From positions 124,001-188,000 of the forward strand of contig JAFIFP010000004.1 of the NCBI GenBank assembly GCA_020831965.1: a stretch of DNA of 64,000 nt, in the 5' to 3' direction. A model generated the notes under the pieces. It worked only from the letters and a program-made list of their open reading frames with translations. It did no database searches and was not told the origin of the DNA. Both the position numbers and the translations under genes were made by a program. Positions 17,267-26,543 of the stretch are shown in pieces; position 1 is the first letter of the stretch, and each line of letters begins with the position of its first letter. This stretch comes from Idiomarina sp. (lineage in GTDB: Bacteria; Pseudomonadota; Gammaproteobacteria; Enterobacterales; Alteromonadaceae).

Positions 17267-18481
17267 ATGGCGGTAGTTAATAAAAAGACAAAGGCATCAT
17301 TAGTCAGAGCGCAAGTAGCCATTGTTGGCGCCGGTATTGTGGGCTTGTCGTTGGCTATCGCGCTGGCGAAGCGTGGTCGCCAAGTGGTTGTGCTGGAAAA
17401 GAGCAACAAAGATGGGCAGCTTCCGAAAGAACCGACTTTACGTGTCAGTGCCATTAATCTTGCGGCCCAGCGTTGGTTAACGGAACTGGATGTGTGGCCA
17501 CGACTTACGGCGGAGCAGCGCGGGCGCTATACCGCCATGCAAGTCTGGGATCGCGATCAAGGCGGTGCCATTGGCTTTAGTGCCGAAGAATCCGACGAAA
17601 CCCATTTGGGCGACATTGTAGAGAACGCTGTGATTGAAGCGGTGCTCTGGCAATGCGCCGAAGAAGCCGGTGTAGAGCTGATTAATGAAGCAGTCATTGA
17701 AAGCGTGACTTACCAAGAGCAAGACGCAACGCTGGCGCTAGAGTCCGGTGCTCTGGTACTCGCACAATTAGTTGTTGCTGCTGACGGTGGTCGTTCACAA
17801 CTGCGAGAAGAGGCCGGCTTGCCACTCACTTTCCGAGATTACGAGCAACAAGGCATAGTCGCAACGCTTCACACCGAAGAGCCGCATCGGGGTGTGGCCC
17901 GCCAAGTATTTTTGCCCGGCGGTCCGTTGGCGTTACTGCCACTGGCGAATGCACAGCAGGTGTCTATTGTGTGGAGTGTTCCCACTACAGAAGCACAGCG
18001 CTTACAGCAACTGAGTGATAAGGCTTTTGCCGAGGCTGTTACTGTGGCGTCGGACGGCTGTTTAGGCTTGTTGAGCCTTGCTGGTTCGCGTGCGGCATTC
18101 CCATTGCGCATGCAATATGCCGAACAGTGGTTACACGAGCGCTTGGTATTGATAGGCGATGCGGCTCACACTATTCATCCGCTGGCGGGCCAAGGCGCGA
18201 ACTTAGGCATTGGCGACGCTTGGTACTTAAGTGATCAGCTCAATCAACTAGGGACGTTGCAAGGTGCTTGGGATCCGACAGAGCTGGCGCGCACGCTGCG
18301 TCATTATGAACGCGCGCGCAAAACTGCTGCGGTACGACAGATCGCCACAATGGAAGGGTTCCATCAATTGTTCCGTGCGCAAAATCCAGTGGTGCGCGCA
18401 TTACGCAGTGTAGGTTTAAATGTGACCGACCGCGCCCGCCCGTTAAAGCGGTTCTTCTTGAGCCAAGCTAATCAGCTCTAA
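17267..18481 (+). CDS. ubiI: UbiI (VisC), 2-octaprenylphenol hydroxylase
   Basis: FAD-dependent C5 hydroxylase of ubiquinone synthesis. 404 residues from the ATG at 17267. A TTG 33 bases earlier would overlap ubiH, but the ATG has TAGGAAT in front and gives a normal start. Motifs: GAGIVGLSLAIALAKRG for FAD, ADGGRSQLREEAG, and LIGDAAHTIHPLAGQGANLGIGD, the full GDAAH form expected for UbiI. It closes the ygfB-pepP-ubiH-ubiI run. Convergent with a LysR gene whose stop lies 31 bases away; no clear terminator was seen between them. Confidence 0.92.
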   Translation: MAVVNKKTKASLVRAQVAIVGAGIVGLSLAIALAKRGRQVVVLEKSNKDGQLPKEPTLRVSAINLAAQRWLTELDVWPRLTAEQRGRYTAMQVWDRDQGGAIGFSAEESDETHLGDIVENAVIEAVLWQCAEEAGVELINEAVIESVTYQEQDATLALESGALVLAQLVVAADGGRSQLREEAGLPLTFRDYEQQGIVATLHTEEPHRGVARQVFLPGGPLALLPLANAQQVSIVWSVPTTEAQRLQQLSDKAFAEAVTVASDGCLGLLSLAGSRAAFPLRMQYAEQWLHERLVLIGDAAHTIHPLAGQGANLGIGDAWYLSDQLNQLGTLQGAWDPTELARTLRHYERARKTAAVRQIATMEGFHQLFRAQNPVVRALRSVGLNVTDRARPLKRFFLSQANQL

Positions 18482-18512
18482 CTCTGAGCGGGTTTACTCT
18501 TTACACAGGAAG

Positions 18513-19382
18513 TCAGCCCTGAGCGGGTGTACTTAGATAATCTAGTAAGTAAGCCTGCAAATGATCCGCGGCGGCATTGTTGGTTTGACCATGCCGTTCC
18601 AAGAAAATATTAATAGTGCCCAAGGACGGGAGTAAGCCGTCCCGTTCCGCCTGTTTAAGTTCCGCCAAATCTCCCGGCACACTGCTACGCGCCAAGACAG
18701 TCACGCCTAAGCCACTTTTCAACGCGCTACTAATACCCGTGAGGTCGTTGTTGGTATAGGTAATACGGCTCTTCATTTGCTGTGCTTTTAATGCACCAAG
18801 GGTGCGGCGGCGATAAATACAGCCCTCGGCAGCCAGTACCAGCGGTATGGGAGAACTTAAGCTAAAGTCCGCATGCCCAGCAACCCACACCAAGGCGTCT
18901 TCTTTCACATGGATGGCATTGTCTGGTGCTTGTTCGGCAACGGTCAGGATGACGTCGAACATGCCACGGCTGGCGCCTAAACGCAGTTCGCGGCTTAATG
19001 CTGAAGTGACTTCCAAGGTGATCTGCGGATAACTACCCGCGAACTGACCTAAAATACGGGGCAGGAGGGCGGTGGCAAACTCACTGGGAATGCCAAGGCG
19101 AACTTGTCCCGAAATCGGGCTGGTATGAAAGCGCGCCATGAGTTGGTCGTGAGTGGCTAATAATTGCAACGCCCCTTGGTACAGCTCGTGCCCCGCCGGA
19201 GTGAGTTTTAACTTACTGCCTTGACGTTGCACAAGCGGACTGCCCACTTGTTCTTCCAAGCGCTTTAGTTGCAAGCTAATGGCCGGTTGCGAGCGATTTA
19301 AGCGCTCGGCGGCTTGGGTGTAACTTTGTTGGTCGATGACCGTAATAAAAGCGCGCAGCGCATCCAGTGAAAAGTGCTTCAT
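18513..19382 (-). CDS. LysR-family transcriptional regulator (LrhA-like)
   Basis: DNA-binding regulator, 289 residues from the ATG at 19382 (an upstream TTG at 19409 adds nine residues without a good site). The helix-turn-helix is residues ~18-40 of MKHFSLDALRAFITV...SYTQAAERLNRSQPAISLQLKRLE. The effector domain begins at GQVRLGIPSEFATALLPRIL. The sequence pattern recalls LrhA/HexA-type regulators rather than GcvA, so control of the divergent gcvT is possible from position but not shown by homology. The ligand is unknown. Confidence 0.82.
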   Translation of the reverse strand: MKHFSLDALRAFITVIDQQSYTQAAERLNRSQPAISLQLKRLEEQVGSPLVQRQGSKLKLTPAGHELYQGALQLLATHDQLMARFHTSPISGQVRLGIPSEFATALLPRILGQFAGSYPQITLEVTSALSRELRLGASRGMFDVILTVAEQAPDNAIHVKEDALVWVAGHADFSLSSPIPLVLAAEGCIYRRRTLGALKAQQMKSRITYTNNDLTGISSALKSGLGVTVLARSSVPGDLAELKQAERDGLLPSLGTINIFLERHGQTNNAAADHLQAYLLDYLSTPAQG

Positions 19383-19461
19383 AGGGCCCTGTTCTATAAG
19401 GAAACTCAATTACCTAGTATCTATTATTAGTTTTTCTTATGGAAGTATTTTGCTTTTAAAT

Positions 19462-19490
19462 TTGTTGGTAGCCCCTGTGACTTCTATAAT
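19462..19490 (+). promoter_or_regulatory. Sigma-70 promoter for gcvT
   Basis: TTGTTG at 19462-19467, a 17-base spacer and a perfect TATAAT at 19485-19490, 33 bases before the gcvT start. The 114-base gap to the LysR frame has no room for, or sequence of, the tandem glycine riboswitch found upstream of gcv genes in vibrios. Confidence 0.75.
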
Positions 19491-19523
19491 GGCGACCATA
19501 ATTTCAGCAACGGATTACTTCCT

Positions 19524-20609
19524 ATGGCACAACGTACTGCTCTGTACGCAGCGCATCTCGAATCTGGCGCAAAGATGGTCGATTTTCATGGCTGGGATAT
19601 GCCACTCCACTACGGTTCACAAATTGAAGAACACCATGCGGTGCGCCGTGACGTGGGCATGTTTGACGTGTCGCACATGACTATTGTGGATGTGACTGGC
19701 CCGGAAGCGAAAGCGTATTTGCGCCGTCTGTTGGCGAATGACGTGGCCAAGCTGAAAGAGCCAGGTAAAGCACTTTATAGTGCCATGCTGAACGAGCAGG
19801 GCGGCGTGATTGATGATTTGATCGTGTATCACTTCACCGACGAGTCTTACCGTGTGGTAGTGAACTCGGCCACTCGTGATCGCGATATGGCGTGGCTTGA
19901 GCAGCAAACAGCAGAGTTTGACGTACAAGTGACTGAGCGCACTGAGTTCGGCATGATTGCATTGCAAGGCCCGAACGCGAGCACTATTGTGGCGCAACTG
20001 CTGGAAGCAGCTCAGTACGAAACAGTGAAGGGCATGAAGCCGTTCTATGGTGTGCAACTCGGTGATTTATTTGTCGCAACAACCGGTTATACCGGTGAAG
20101 CGGGCTACGAAATTATTGTGCCTGTGGCGCGTGTTGAAGCGGTATGGAACACATTGAAGCAAGCGGGTGTCCAACCTTGCGGTTTGGGTGCGCGGGATAC
20201 CTTACGTCTGGAAGCTGGCATGAACTTATATGGCCAAGACATGGACGAAAGCGTTTCTCCACTGGCTGCCAACATGGCGTGGAGCGTTGCCTTTGAACCG
20301 GCAGAGCGTCAGTTTATTGGTCGTGACGTGCTAGAACAGCAGCGGGCTGACGGTACCGACAAGCTGATTGGCTTGGTAATGACGGAAAAAGGCGTACTGC
20401 GCGGCGGTCAGCGTGTGGTGGTGGAAGGTGGCGAAGGCGTGATTACCTCAGGCACTTTCTCACCTACCCTGGGCGTGAGTGTGGCGATGGCGCGTGTACC
20501 TCAGCCAGTTGGCGATACCGCGCAAGTGGAAATACGCAAAAAAATGATTACAGTAAAAGTCGTGAAGCCGAGTTTCGTGCGGAATGGCAAAGCAGTGGTT
20601 GAGCTCTAA
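19524..20609 (+). CDS. gcvT: GcvT, aminomethyltransferase (glycine cleavage T-protein)
   Basis: Transfers the methylene group from aminomethyl-lipoyl H-protein to tetrahydrofolate, releasing ammonia. 361 residues, the standard size. Diagnostic segments: [21 protein letters not shown] near the start, MFDVSHM, the folate-site [10 protein letters not shown], and [23 protein letters not shown]. It is the first gene of gcvTHP with a clear sigma-70 promoter. In this window it links to serA (serine) and fau (folate) in one-carbon metabolism. Confidence 0.95.
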   Translation: MAQRTALYAAHLESGAKMVDFHGWDMPLHYGSQIEEHHAVRRDVGMFDVSHMTIVDVTGPEAKAYLRRLLANDVAKLKEPGKALYSAMLNEQGGVIDDLIVYHFTDESYRVVVNSATRDRDMAWLEQQTAEFDVQVTERTEFGMIALQGPNASTIVAQLLEAAQYETVKGMKPFYGVQLGDLFVATTGYTGEAGYEIIVPVARVEAVWNTLKQAGVQPCGLGARDTLRLEAGMNLYGQDMDESVSPLAANMAWSVAFEPAERQFIGRDVLEQQRADGTDKLIGLVMTEKGVLRGGQRVVVEGGEGVITSGTFSPTLGVSVAMARVPQPVGDTAQVEIRKKMITVKVVKPSFVRNGKAVVEL

Positions 20610-20663
20610 TACAAGTTGTAGAGCCTGAATTGACGAATTCTTATTACTTACAAGGACATTATA

Positions 20664-21053
20664 ATGAGCCACGTACCAGCAGAATTAAAATATGCATCTA
20701 CTCACGAGTGGATCCGTGATGAAGGCGACGGCGTGTATTCCGTCGGTATTACCGAGCACGCCCAAGAATTGCTGGGTGACATGGTATTCGTTGAACTCCC
20801 AGAAGTTGGCGCAACTTATGCTGCGGGCGACGACTGTGCCGTTGCTGAATCAGTCAAAGCAGCGTCTGACATTTACGCCCCAGTCGGTGGTGAAATTGTG
20901 GGTGTGAACGAAGAACTGGAAGACTCACCAGAGCTGGTAAACAGCGACCCGTACGGAGACGGCTGGTTATTTAAGATTAAATTAGACGATGACAGTGACC
21001 TTGCGAACCTGCTCGACGCAGAAGCATACACTGCATCTATCGAAGAAGATTAA
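20664..21053 (+). CDS. gcvH: GcvH, glycine cleavage H-protein
   Basis: Lipoyl carrier that shuttles the aminomethyl group between P-, T- and L-proteins. 129 residues. The lipoylated lysine is K65 in [12 protein letters not shown]. Family blocks [35 protein letters not shown] are complete. CAAGGAC precedes the ATG. 54 bases after gcvT. A hairpin that could partly terminate transcription lies between this gene and gcvP. Confidence 0.96.
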   Translation: MSHVPAELKYASTHEWIRDEGDGVYSVGITEHAQELLGDMVFVELPEVGATYAAGDDCAVAESVKAASDIYAPVGGEIVGVNEELEDSPELVNSDPYGDGWLFKIKLDDDSDLANLLDAEAYTASIEED

Positions 21054-21067
21054 TCGACGAATACAGC

Positions 21068-21099
21068 ACAAGGCCCCGGCTTCTACTCCGGGGCTTTGT
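21068..21099 (+). terminator. Intercistronic hairpin between gcvH and gcvP
   Basis: ACAAGGCCCCGG (21068-21079) pairs with CCGGGGCTTTGT (21088-21099), 12 bp with one G-U pair, with a CTTCTACT loop. The following T-content is weak. It is probably a partial terminator or processing site inside the gcv operon, leaving H-protein mRNA in excess. Confidence 0.6.
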
Positions 21100-21140
21100 C
21101 GTTCATCCCCCGACTCGTTTCAACACAGCAGGTACTTTTG

Positions 21141-24023
21141 ATGAGCAGTAAAACGCTGAACGAACTTGAGCAACACGACGAATTTATTTACCGCCATATT
21201 GGCCCAGACCGCGCCGAGCAGAAAGAAATGCTGGACTTGGTTGGTGCCACCTCACTTGAAGAAATGACCGCACAAACCGTGCCTGGCTCTATTCTTCGTG
21301 CGCCTTTCCTTGAGGTGGGTGAGCCATTGTCTGAGCGTGAGGCGTTGACGCGCTTGAAGTCGATTGCCAAGAAGAATCAGATTTTCACCAGCTACATTGG
21401 TGCCGGCTATTATGACACGCTGACGCCGAACGTGATTCTGCGTAACGTGTTGGAAAATCCAGGTTGGTATACCGCGTACACGCCATATCAGCCAGAAATT
21501 GCTCAAGGCCGTTTGCAAGCCATCTTGAACTTCCAACAAGTCACTATTGATCTGACTGGTTTGGAAATCGCCAGTGCCTCATTGCTTGACGAAGCCACTG
21601 CTGCGGCAGAAGCCATGGCGATGGCTCAACGTGTGAGTAAGTCGAAGTCGAATCAGTTCTTCGTTGCCGACAACGTATTCCCACAAACGCTGGACGTGGT
21701 GCGTGCGCGCGCCGAAATGTTCGGGTTTGAAGTGATTGTTGGGCCGTGGTTGGAAGCGGGTGAGCATGACGTGTTCGGTGCTTTGTTCCAAAGTCCAGCG
21801 AACGACGGTGCGGTGCTTGATTTAACTGACGTGATTGCCGCGGTGCATGCGAAGAACGGTGTTGCCGCAGTTGCGACCGATCTGATGAGCTTGGTGCATT
21901 GTAAGCCACCGGGCGAAATGGGTGCAGACATGATGCTAGGCTCGGCGCAGCGTTTTGGTGTGCCGATGGGTTACGGCGGACCACACGCCGCATTCTTTGC
22001 CACGCGCGACAAGTTTAAGCGTTCTATTCCAGGCCGGATTATCGGTGTGTCTCGCGATTCGCGTGGTGAAACCGCATTGCGGATGGCTATGCAAACCCGC
22101 GAGCAGCATATTCGCCGCGAGAAGGCGACGTCGAACATTTGTACCGCGCAGGTGCTGTTGGCGAACATGGCGTCTTTCTATGCCGTGTACCATGGTCCAC
22201 AAGGCCTGAAGACCATTGCCGGTCGTATTCACCGCATGACCAACATGTTGGCGCTGGCGCTACGCCGCCATGGCTTGAACCCAGTGAACGACACGTGGTT
22301 CGATACCTTAACCATTCACGTGCCTGCCGAGCAGCGCGAAGCGATTTTACAGCGCGCCCAAGCCGCTCAAATTAACCTGCGTATCGACACGCCTGATCAT
22401 TTAAGCATTAGCTTGGACGAAGCGAAGACCCGTGATGACTTTGCGGTACTGCTGAACGTCATGTTGGGCGAGAAGCACGGCATTGAGCTTGAAGCCTTAG
22501 ATCAAGACGCGCAACAAGCGCCGGGCGTGCCGAATGAATTGGTGCGTACCTCTGAATTCTTAACGCACGAAGTATTTAATAAGTACCATTCTGAAACCGA
22601 AATGCTGCGTTATATTCGCCAGCTTGAGGGTCGCGACTTGGCGTTGAACCACAGCATGATCTCGCTAGGTTCTTGCACCATGAAGCTGAACGCCACTGCA
22701 GAAATGATTCCTGTCACTTGGCCTGAGTTTGGTCAATTACACCCGTTCTGCCCCGTTGAGCAGGCCCAAGGTTATGCAGAAATGCTGGAAACTTTGAGCA
22801 CTTGGTTAATCGACATTACAGGTTATGACGCCTTGTCGATGCAGCCAAACTCGGGTGCGCAGGGCGAATACGCGGGCTTGTTAGCGATTCACCATTACCA
22901 CGCCAGCCGTGGTGAAGGGCATCGCAACATCTGTCTAATTCCAGAGTCTGCCCACGGCACTAACCCTGCTTCGGCACAAATGGCCGGTATGAAAGTGGTG
23001 GTGGTTGCCTGTGACAAGCACGGTAACGTGGACCTGAACGACTTGCGTGAAAAAGCGTCGAGCCTTGCTGACCAGCTGTCTTGTGTAATGGTCACTTACC
23101 CGTCTACCCATGGCGTGTACGAAGAGAATATCCGTGAAGTGTGCGACATTGTGCATGAGCACGGTGGTCAGGTGTACATGGACGGTGCCAACATGAACGC
23201 GCAAGTGGGCGTGACGTCACCGGGTTATATTGGTTCGGATGTGTCGCACTTGAACCTGCACAAAACCTTCTGTATTCCGCATGGCGGTGGTGGTCCAGGT
23301 ATGGGCCCTATCGGTGTGAAGAGTCACTTAGCGCCATTCTTGCCAGGCCACGTTGCGCTAGACGCACCGGGTTTAGCAAAAGGCAACGCCGCCGTTTCTG
23401 CCGCACCATTCGGAAGCGCGAGCATTCTGCCTATTTCATGGATGTACATTGCCATGATGGGTAGTCGCGGTTTACGTGAAGCCACAGAAGTTGCGATTCT
23501 CAGCGCCAACTACATTGCCAAGCGCCTTGAGCCGCATTTCCCAATTCTGTACAAGGGCCGTAATGGCCGTGTGGCGCACGAATGTATTATCGACTTGCGC
23601 CCATTGAAAGAAGCGACAGGCATTGCGGAAATTGACGTGGCGAAGCGCTTACAAGACTTTGGTTTCCATTCACCTACCATGTCTTTCCCCGTAGCGGGAA
23701 CCTTAATGGTAGAGCCGACGGAATCTGAAGCGAAAGGCGAAATTGACCGCTTTATCGATGCCATGATCAGCATTCGTGCAGAAATCGAGAAAGTGGCGAA
23801 AGGTGAGTGGCCAGCGGACAACAACCCACTGGTCAACGCGCCACACACGCTCGACGACATCATTAAAGGTGAATGGGACCGCCCATACACCCGCGAAGAA
23901 GCCACGTACCCAGCCAGCTGGCTGCGCGGCCACAAGTTCTGGCCAAGCGTGAACCGCATCGACGACGTATTCGGCGACCGCAACCTGATTTGTAGCTGCC
24001 CTCCGTTGAGTGCTTATAAGTAG
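21141..24023 (+). CDS. gcvP: GcvP, glycine dehydrogenase (decarboxylating), P-protein
   Basis: PLP enzyme that decarboxylates glycine and loads the aminomethyl group onto GcvH. 960 residues in one chain, the fused form of Gammaproteobacteria. The start chosen is the ATG at 21141 ([16 protein letters not shown]), with AGGTAC in front. The frame is open 15 codons further up, but that part overlaps the hairpin loop region. The N-terminal half shows RHIGP and [14 protein letters not shown]. In the C-terminal half the PLP lysine is near residue 708 in [18 protein letters not shown] strong terminator follows. All motifs are intact. Confidence 0.95.
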   Translation: MSSKTLNELEQHDEFIYRHIGPDRAEQKEMLDLVGATSLEEMTAQTVPGSILRAPFLEVGEPLSEREALTRLKSIAKKNQIFTSYIGAGYYDTLTPNVILRNVLENPGWYTAYTPYQPEIAQGRLQAILNFQQVTIDLTGLEIASASLLDEATAAAEAMAMAQRVSKSKSNQFFVADNVFPQTLDVVRARAEMFGFEVIVGPWLEAGEHDVFGALFQSPANDGAVLDLTDVIAAVHAKNGVAAVATDLMSLVHCKPPGEMGADMMLGSAQRFGVPMGYGGPHAAFFATRDKFKRSIPGRIIGVSRDSRGETALRMAMQTREQHIRREKATSNICTAQVLLANMASFYAVYHGPQGLKTIAGRIHRMTNMLALALRRHGLNPVNDTWFDTLTIHVPAEQREAILQRAQAAQINLRIDTPDHLSISLDEAKTRDDFAVLLNVMLGEKHGIELEALDQDAQQAPGVPNELVRTSEFLTHEVFNKYHSETEMLRYIRQLEGRDLALNHSMISLGSCTMKLNATAEMIPVTWPEFGQLHPFCPVEQAQGYAEMLETLSTWLIDITGYDALSMQPNSGAQGEYAGLLAIHHYHASRGEGHRNICLIPESAHGTNPASAQMAGMKVVVVACDKHGNVDLNDLREKASSLADQLSCVMVTYPSTHGVYEENIREVCDIVHEHGGQVYMDGANMNAQVGVTSPGYIGSDVSHLNLHKTFCIPHGGGGPGMGPIGVKSHLAPFLPGHVALDAPGLAKGNAAVSAAPFGSASILPISWMYIAMMGSRGLREATEVAILSANYIAKRLEPHFPILYKGRNGRVAHECIIDLRPLKEATGIAEIDVAKRLQDFGFHSPTMSFPVAGTLMVEPTESEAKGEIDRFIDAMISIRAEIEKVAKGEWPADNNPLVNAPHTLDDIIKGEWDRPYTREEATYPASWLRGHKFWPSVNRIDDVFGDRNLICSCPPLSAYK

Positions 24024-24051
24024 AGCTTTGGTTCAAATAGATAGTCTAAGG

Positions 24052-24085
24052 AATGCCAGTCAGTTTTGCTGACTGGCATTTTTGT
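24052..24085 (+). terminator. Rho-independent terminator after gcvP
   Basis: AATGCCAGTCAG and CTGACTGGCATT form a 12-bp perfect stem with a TTTTG loop, followed by TTTGTT. It ends the gcvTHP operon. Confidence 0.92.
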
Positions 24086-24089
24086 TACA

Positions 24090-24458
24090 GCACCCCATTC
24101 CTATTTCCGCTTGTCCCACCCCATGTGATCTTGTAAGTTAACCAATATATAAAAAGCGCACGCCGAAGGATTATGGCGAAGCGAACGCAGTTGCCAGACC
24201 AACTGTCCATGAGCCCGCTCACGTTGTTTCCTCAGGGAAGAGCCTTTCTCATAGTTGTTCTCGCTTATTGTTAATGCTCGTTTGCGCTCTCACGTTGTTT
24301 ATTTTTGTGCGCGTTAACGCTGACGCTGTGACGCTAAATCAAAGACTTAGATTAAGGGAACGGGGCTAATCGTGCATGGTGAATAAGCTTGTTATTGCGC
24401 ACGCACGGTGTATCGCAGATACGAGGCGTGCGTAGCATTAAAATGTTAGAGCCCATAC
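24090..24458. other. Non-coding stretch at left edge of accessory patch
   Basis: 369 bases without a convincing gene. A 33-codon ORF (ATG at 24173) is open but has no recognisable features. The sequence CTCACGTTGTTT occurs twice (near 24217 and 24290). A G+C-rich imperfect hairpin with CGCACGC/GCGTGCG arms and an inner GTATC/GATAC stem spans 24398-24432, followed by GTTAGAG at 24445-24451. The base composition shifts toward A+T to the right. Confidence 0.5.
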
Positions 24459-24765
24459 ATGTATATATTCGGACGAATAATTACGCCCAAACAACTAAGT
24501 AGTGCAGCTATCCTAATTTTAGGTTTGGTCATATTGGCTTGGATTGGCTTGGATTGGCTATGACGCGCTCAGCGGAAAGATCACAGTGTGTTCAAGATAT
24601 GGTGCAGGATGCAGTACTCGCGAGTATGCTGGAGCTGGAGACTATGGTTATTGGATTATTCTCGGTCTTTATTTGTGTATGGCAACTTTTATGATTTGGT
24701 TCGGATGGTGTGGCCTTAGTAAGCGTGTGCAAGACAGCTATGGGTCAGGTTCGAATGGTCTCTAA
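24459..24765 (+). pseudogene. Small membrane protein gene split by a 10-bp tandem duplication
   Basis: The ATG at 24459 opens a frame (MYIFGRIITPKQLSSAAILI...) that stops after 34 codons at a TGA near 24561. A second frame carries on from the same place with GYDALSGKITVCSRYGAGCS, a membrane helix (GYWIILGLYLCMATFMIWFG) and a stop at 24763-24765. Removing one 10-base copy of the repeat at 24533-24558 joins both into a single 98-residue protein with two membrane helices and a Cys-containing loop. This strongly suggests a slippage frameshift in a once-intact gene. Family not recognised. Confidence 0.65.
24533..24558 (+). repeat. 2.6 tandem copies of ATTGGCTTGG
   Basis: Direct 10-base repeat inside the small membrane ORF. 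Because 10 is not a multiple of three, each gain or loss shifts the frame, so copy number decides whether the downstream half is translated. Confidence 0.9.
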
Positions 24766-24803
24766 CAAGCCGCGTCATTCGGGGCCTACTGCCCCTGCGA
24801 CGC
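24760..24803. repeat. Palindrome after the broken gene (possible attC-like remnant)
   Basis: CTCTAAC at 24760-24766 overlaps the stop codon and is the exact complement of GTTAGAG at 24445-24451. Behind it, GCGTC-ATTC-GGGGC-CTACT-GCCCC-TGC-GACGC (24772-24803) forms an imperfect hairpin. Such boxes around a single small gene resemble an integron cassette, but no matching second R-box was found after the hairpin and no integrase is present. Confidence 0.3.
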
Positions 24804-24962
24804 TCACAAGTTCGCGCGCATGCGCGGGGCGTCAGAGAAGAAAGTTTCTGTCTGCAATGTTCAATTTTACTTTTGACTATCCGTCAATTCAAAGTGAGCA
24901 TGAGGTAGTTGAACTTAGCTAGCTATTGGGAAATTTCTGATAATAAAAATAAGGAACTAGAA

Positions 24963-26306
24963 ATGGCTGAACGTCCTGAGTATTTAATGGGTGGAGAGGA
25001 AGCACGGTTAATTCCGACGTTGCCGGATAGTTGCCGTGAGCAAAAGTCGGCCTCCGTATTGTTCGCAGGTATGCGAGCAATACACGAGCTACGACATGCT
25101 TTACTCAAATCTATTGGAGTGCGAGTAGGTACACGTGCTGTTCTAGAATGCTGGACAGAAGTAGTCTTTAGAACAAAAGACAAGCGTGATCCGCCTCCAA
25201 AGGATAGACCAGATGGTTTATTAGTATTGCGTTCAGGAAAGAAAGAATGGCGAGCCTTAGTTGAGGCTAAAGTTGGAAATGAAATCATTGGCGAGGAACA
25301 AGTAACTCGTTATTTACAAATTGCAAAACAGCATAAGATTGATGCTGTGATTACTATTACAAATCAATTCGTCGCTCTTCCTACCCACCATCCGGTGCGA
25401 CTTTCAAAAACCGCTACTAAGCAAGTTGACCTCTTTCACTGGTCTTGGGCATTTGTAAAAACACAATGCGACTTGCTGAAGAAAAACAACAGCATCGAGG
25501 ATGAAAGTCAGACTTTCATCTTAGAAGAAATATCCCACTATTTCGATAGTGATCGCGCTGGTATTAGCCGCTTCGATCAAATGAATGCGGAGTGGAAAGA
25601 TGTTGTGAACAAGGTGAAAAGTAAAGCCTCGTTGGTAAAAACCAGCGATGAAGTTCAGAACACAATTGGTGCGTGGCACCAAGAACAACGGGATATTTGT
25701 TTGTTAATGTCTGCTCGGACAGGGAGTGTAGTATCTCTGCGGCTAAAAAATGAGCACCGACAGGATCCAGGAAAAAGACTCAAGGATGAAGCTGCTGAAT
25801 TTTGTAAACGACCAGTACTCTCGTGCAATTTAATTATTGTAAATGCAGCAGCGGATTTGGAAGTCATAGCAGACCTTGAGCGTCGTATGATTTATTGTTC
25901 CATGCGTGTGACGGCGCCGAAAGATAAGAAGAGCACCAAGGCCCGAGCTAACTGGCTGTTACGTCAGTTGAAAGAGACAACACAGACAGGCTTCTTTATT
26001 CGAGCAATCCGCCCTGGCAAGGCCGAATCTACCTATATTGCACTCGATATGGTTCGAGAAACACCTGAACTCATTGAGTCTGATAATTCCAATAGTACCG
26101 CAACGGCTTTTGAGGTTGTTTATGAAGTAGATCTTGCGGGTAAGTTCAGTGGTAGAAAGGTTTTTATTGATGAGTTAGAAAAGGCAATTCCTTATTTTTA
26201 TAAACAGGTGGGAGAGCGGTTGAAGGCGTGGACGCCTCCACCACCAAAAATTCATAATCCAAAGAACGAGAGTGATCAAACCGATCTTGGTGATAGTTGC
26301 AATTGA
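24963..26306 (+). CDS. Orphan PD-(D/E)XK nuclease-like protein of unknown function
   Basis: 447 residues from the ATG at 24963, which has AAGGAAC upstream; a TTG 54 bases earlier lacks a site. Residues 60-120 show a likely PD-(D/E)XK core: acidic residues E62/E66, then RPDG with D84, then the strand ALVEAK (E101, K103) and a following helix with Q113 and Y117. The next strand DAVITITNQF and HWSWAF fit the alpha/beta fold. The C-terminal half (~230-440) is a separate unrecognised domain ending in a proline-rich stretch. The gene is clearly more A+T-rich than its neighbours and has no methylase or helicase partner, which suggests transfer. A defence or DNA-processing role is inference only. Confidence 0.6.
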   Translation: MAERPEYLMGGEEARLIPTLPDSCREQKSASVLFAGMRAIHELRHALLKSIGVRVGTRAVLECWTEVVFRTKDKRDPPPKDRPDGLLVLRSGKKEWRALVEAKVGNEIIGEEQVTRYLQIAKQHKIDAVITITNQFVALPTHHPVRLSKTATKQVDLFHWSWAFVKTQCDLLKKNNSIEDESQTFILEEISHYFDSDRAGISRFDQMNAEWKDVVNKVKSKASLVKTSDEVQNTIGAWHQEQRDICLLMSARTGSVVSLRLKNEHRQDPGKRLKDEAAEFCKRPVLSCNLIIVNAAADLEVIADLERRMIYCSMRVTAPKDKKSTKARANWLLRQLKETTQTGFFIRAIRPGKAESTYIALDMVRETPELIESDNSNSTATAFEVVYEVDLAGKFSGRKVFIDELEKAIPYFYKQVGERLKAWTPPPPKIHNPKNESDQTDLGDSCN

Positions 26307-26543
26307 GCTAAAGTAAGTAGGCAGAATGCCGCTTGTTGCATACTCTCCAGAAGCACTGATGATATTTAGTGGCCTCTCCCCAAGTCTATGAGCCAATGAG
26401 CCTGTTTCGGCTGTTATCGTTGGCTATTGGTGTTTTACAGCTGACCTCCCCCCATGTAAATCCCCCCACCAAACCCCCATCCTCACTAGGCGCAATGCCG
26501 GATGTTTGTTAATGTGTGAGGAGTTTAACTGTTTAGGCGCGCT
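26307..26543. other. Intergenic gap at right edge of accessory patch
   Basis: 237 bases with no credible ORF. A C-rich run lies at 26442-26477 (CCTCCCCCCATG, CCCCCCACCAAACCCCC). Nothing that I recognise as a promoter or terminator stands out. Confidence 0.4.

Noticed and set aside
19383..19523. Glycine riboswitch before gcvT
   Set aside because: The gap is short and holds an ordinary promoter 33 bases from the start; no tandem aptamer sequence is seen.
24090..26543. Prophage or transposon
   Set aside because: No integrase, transposase, structural gene or long terminal repeats; only two small-scale accessory features.
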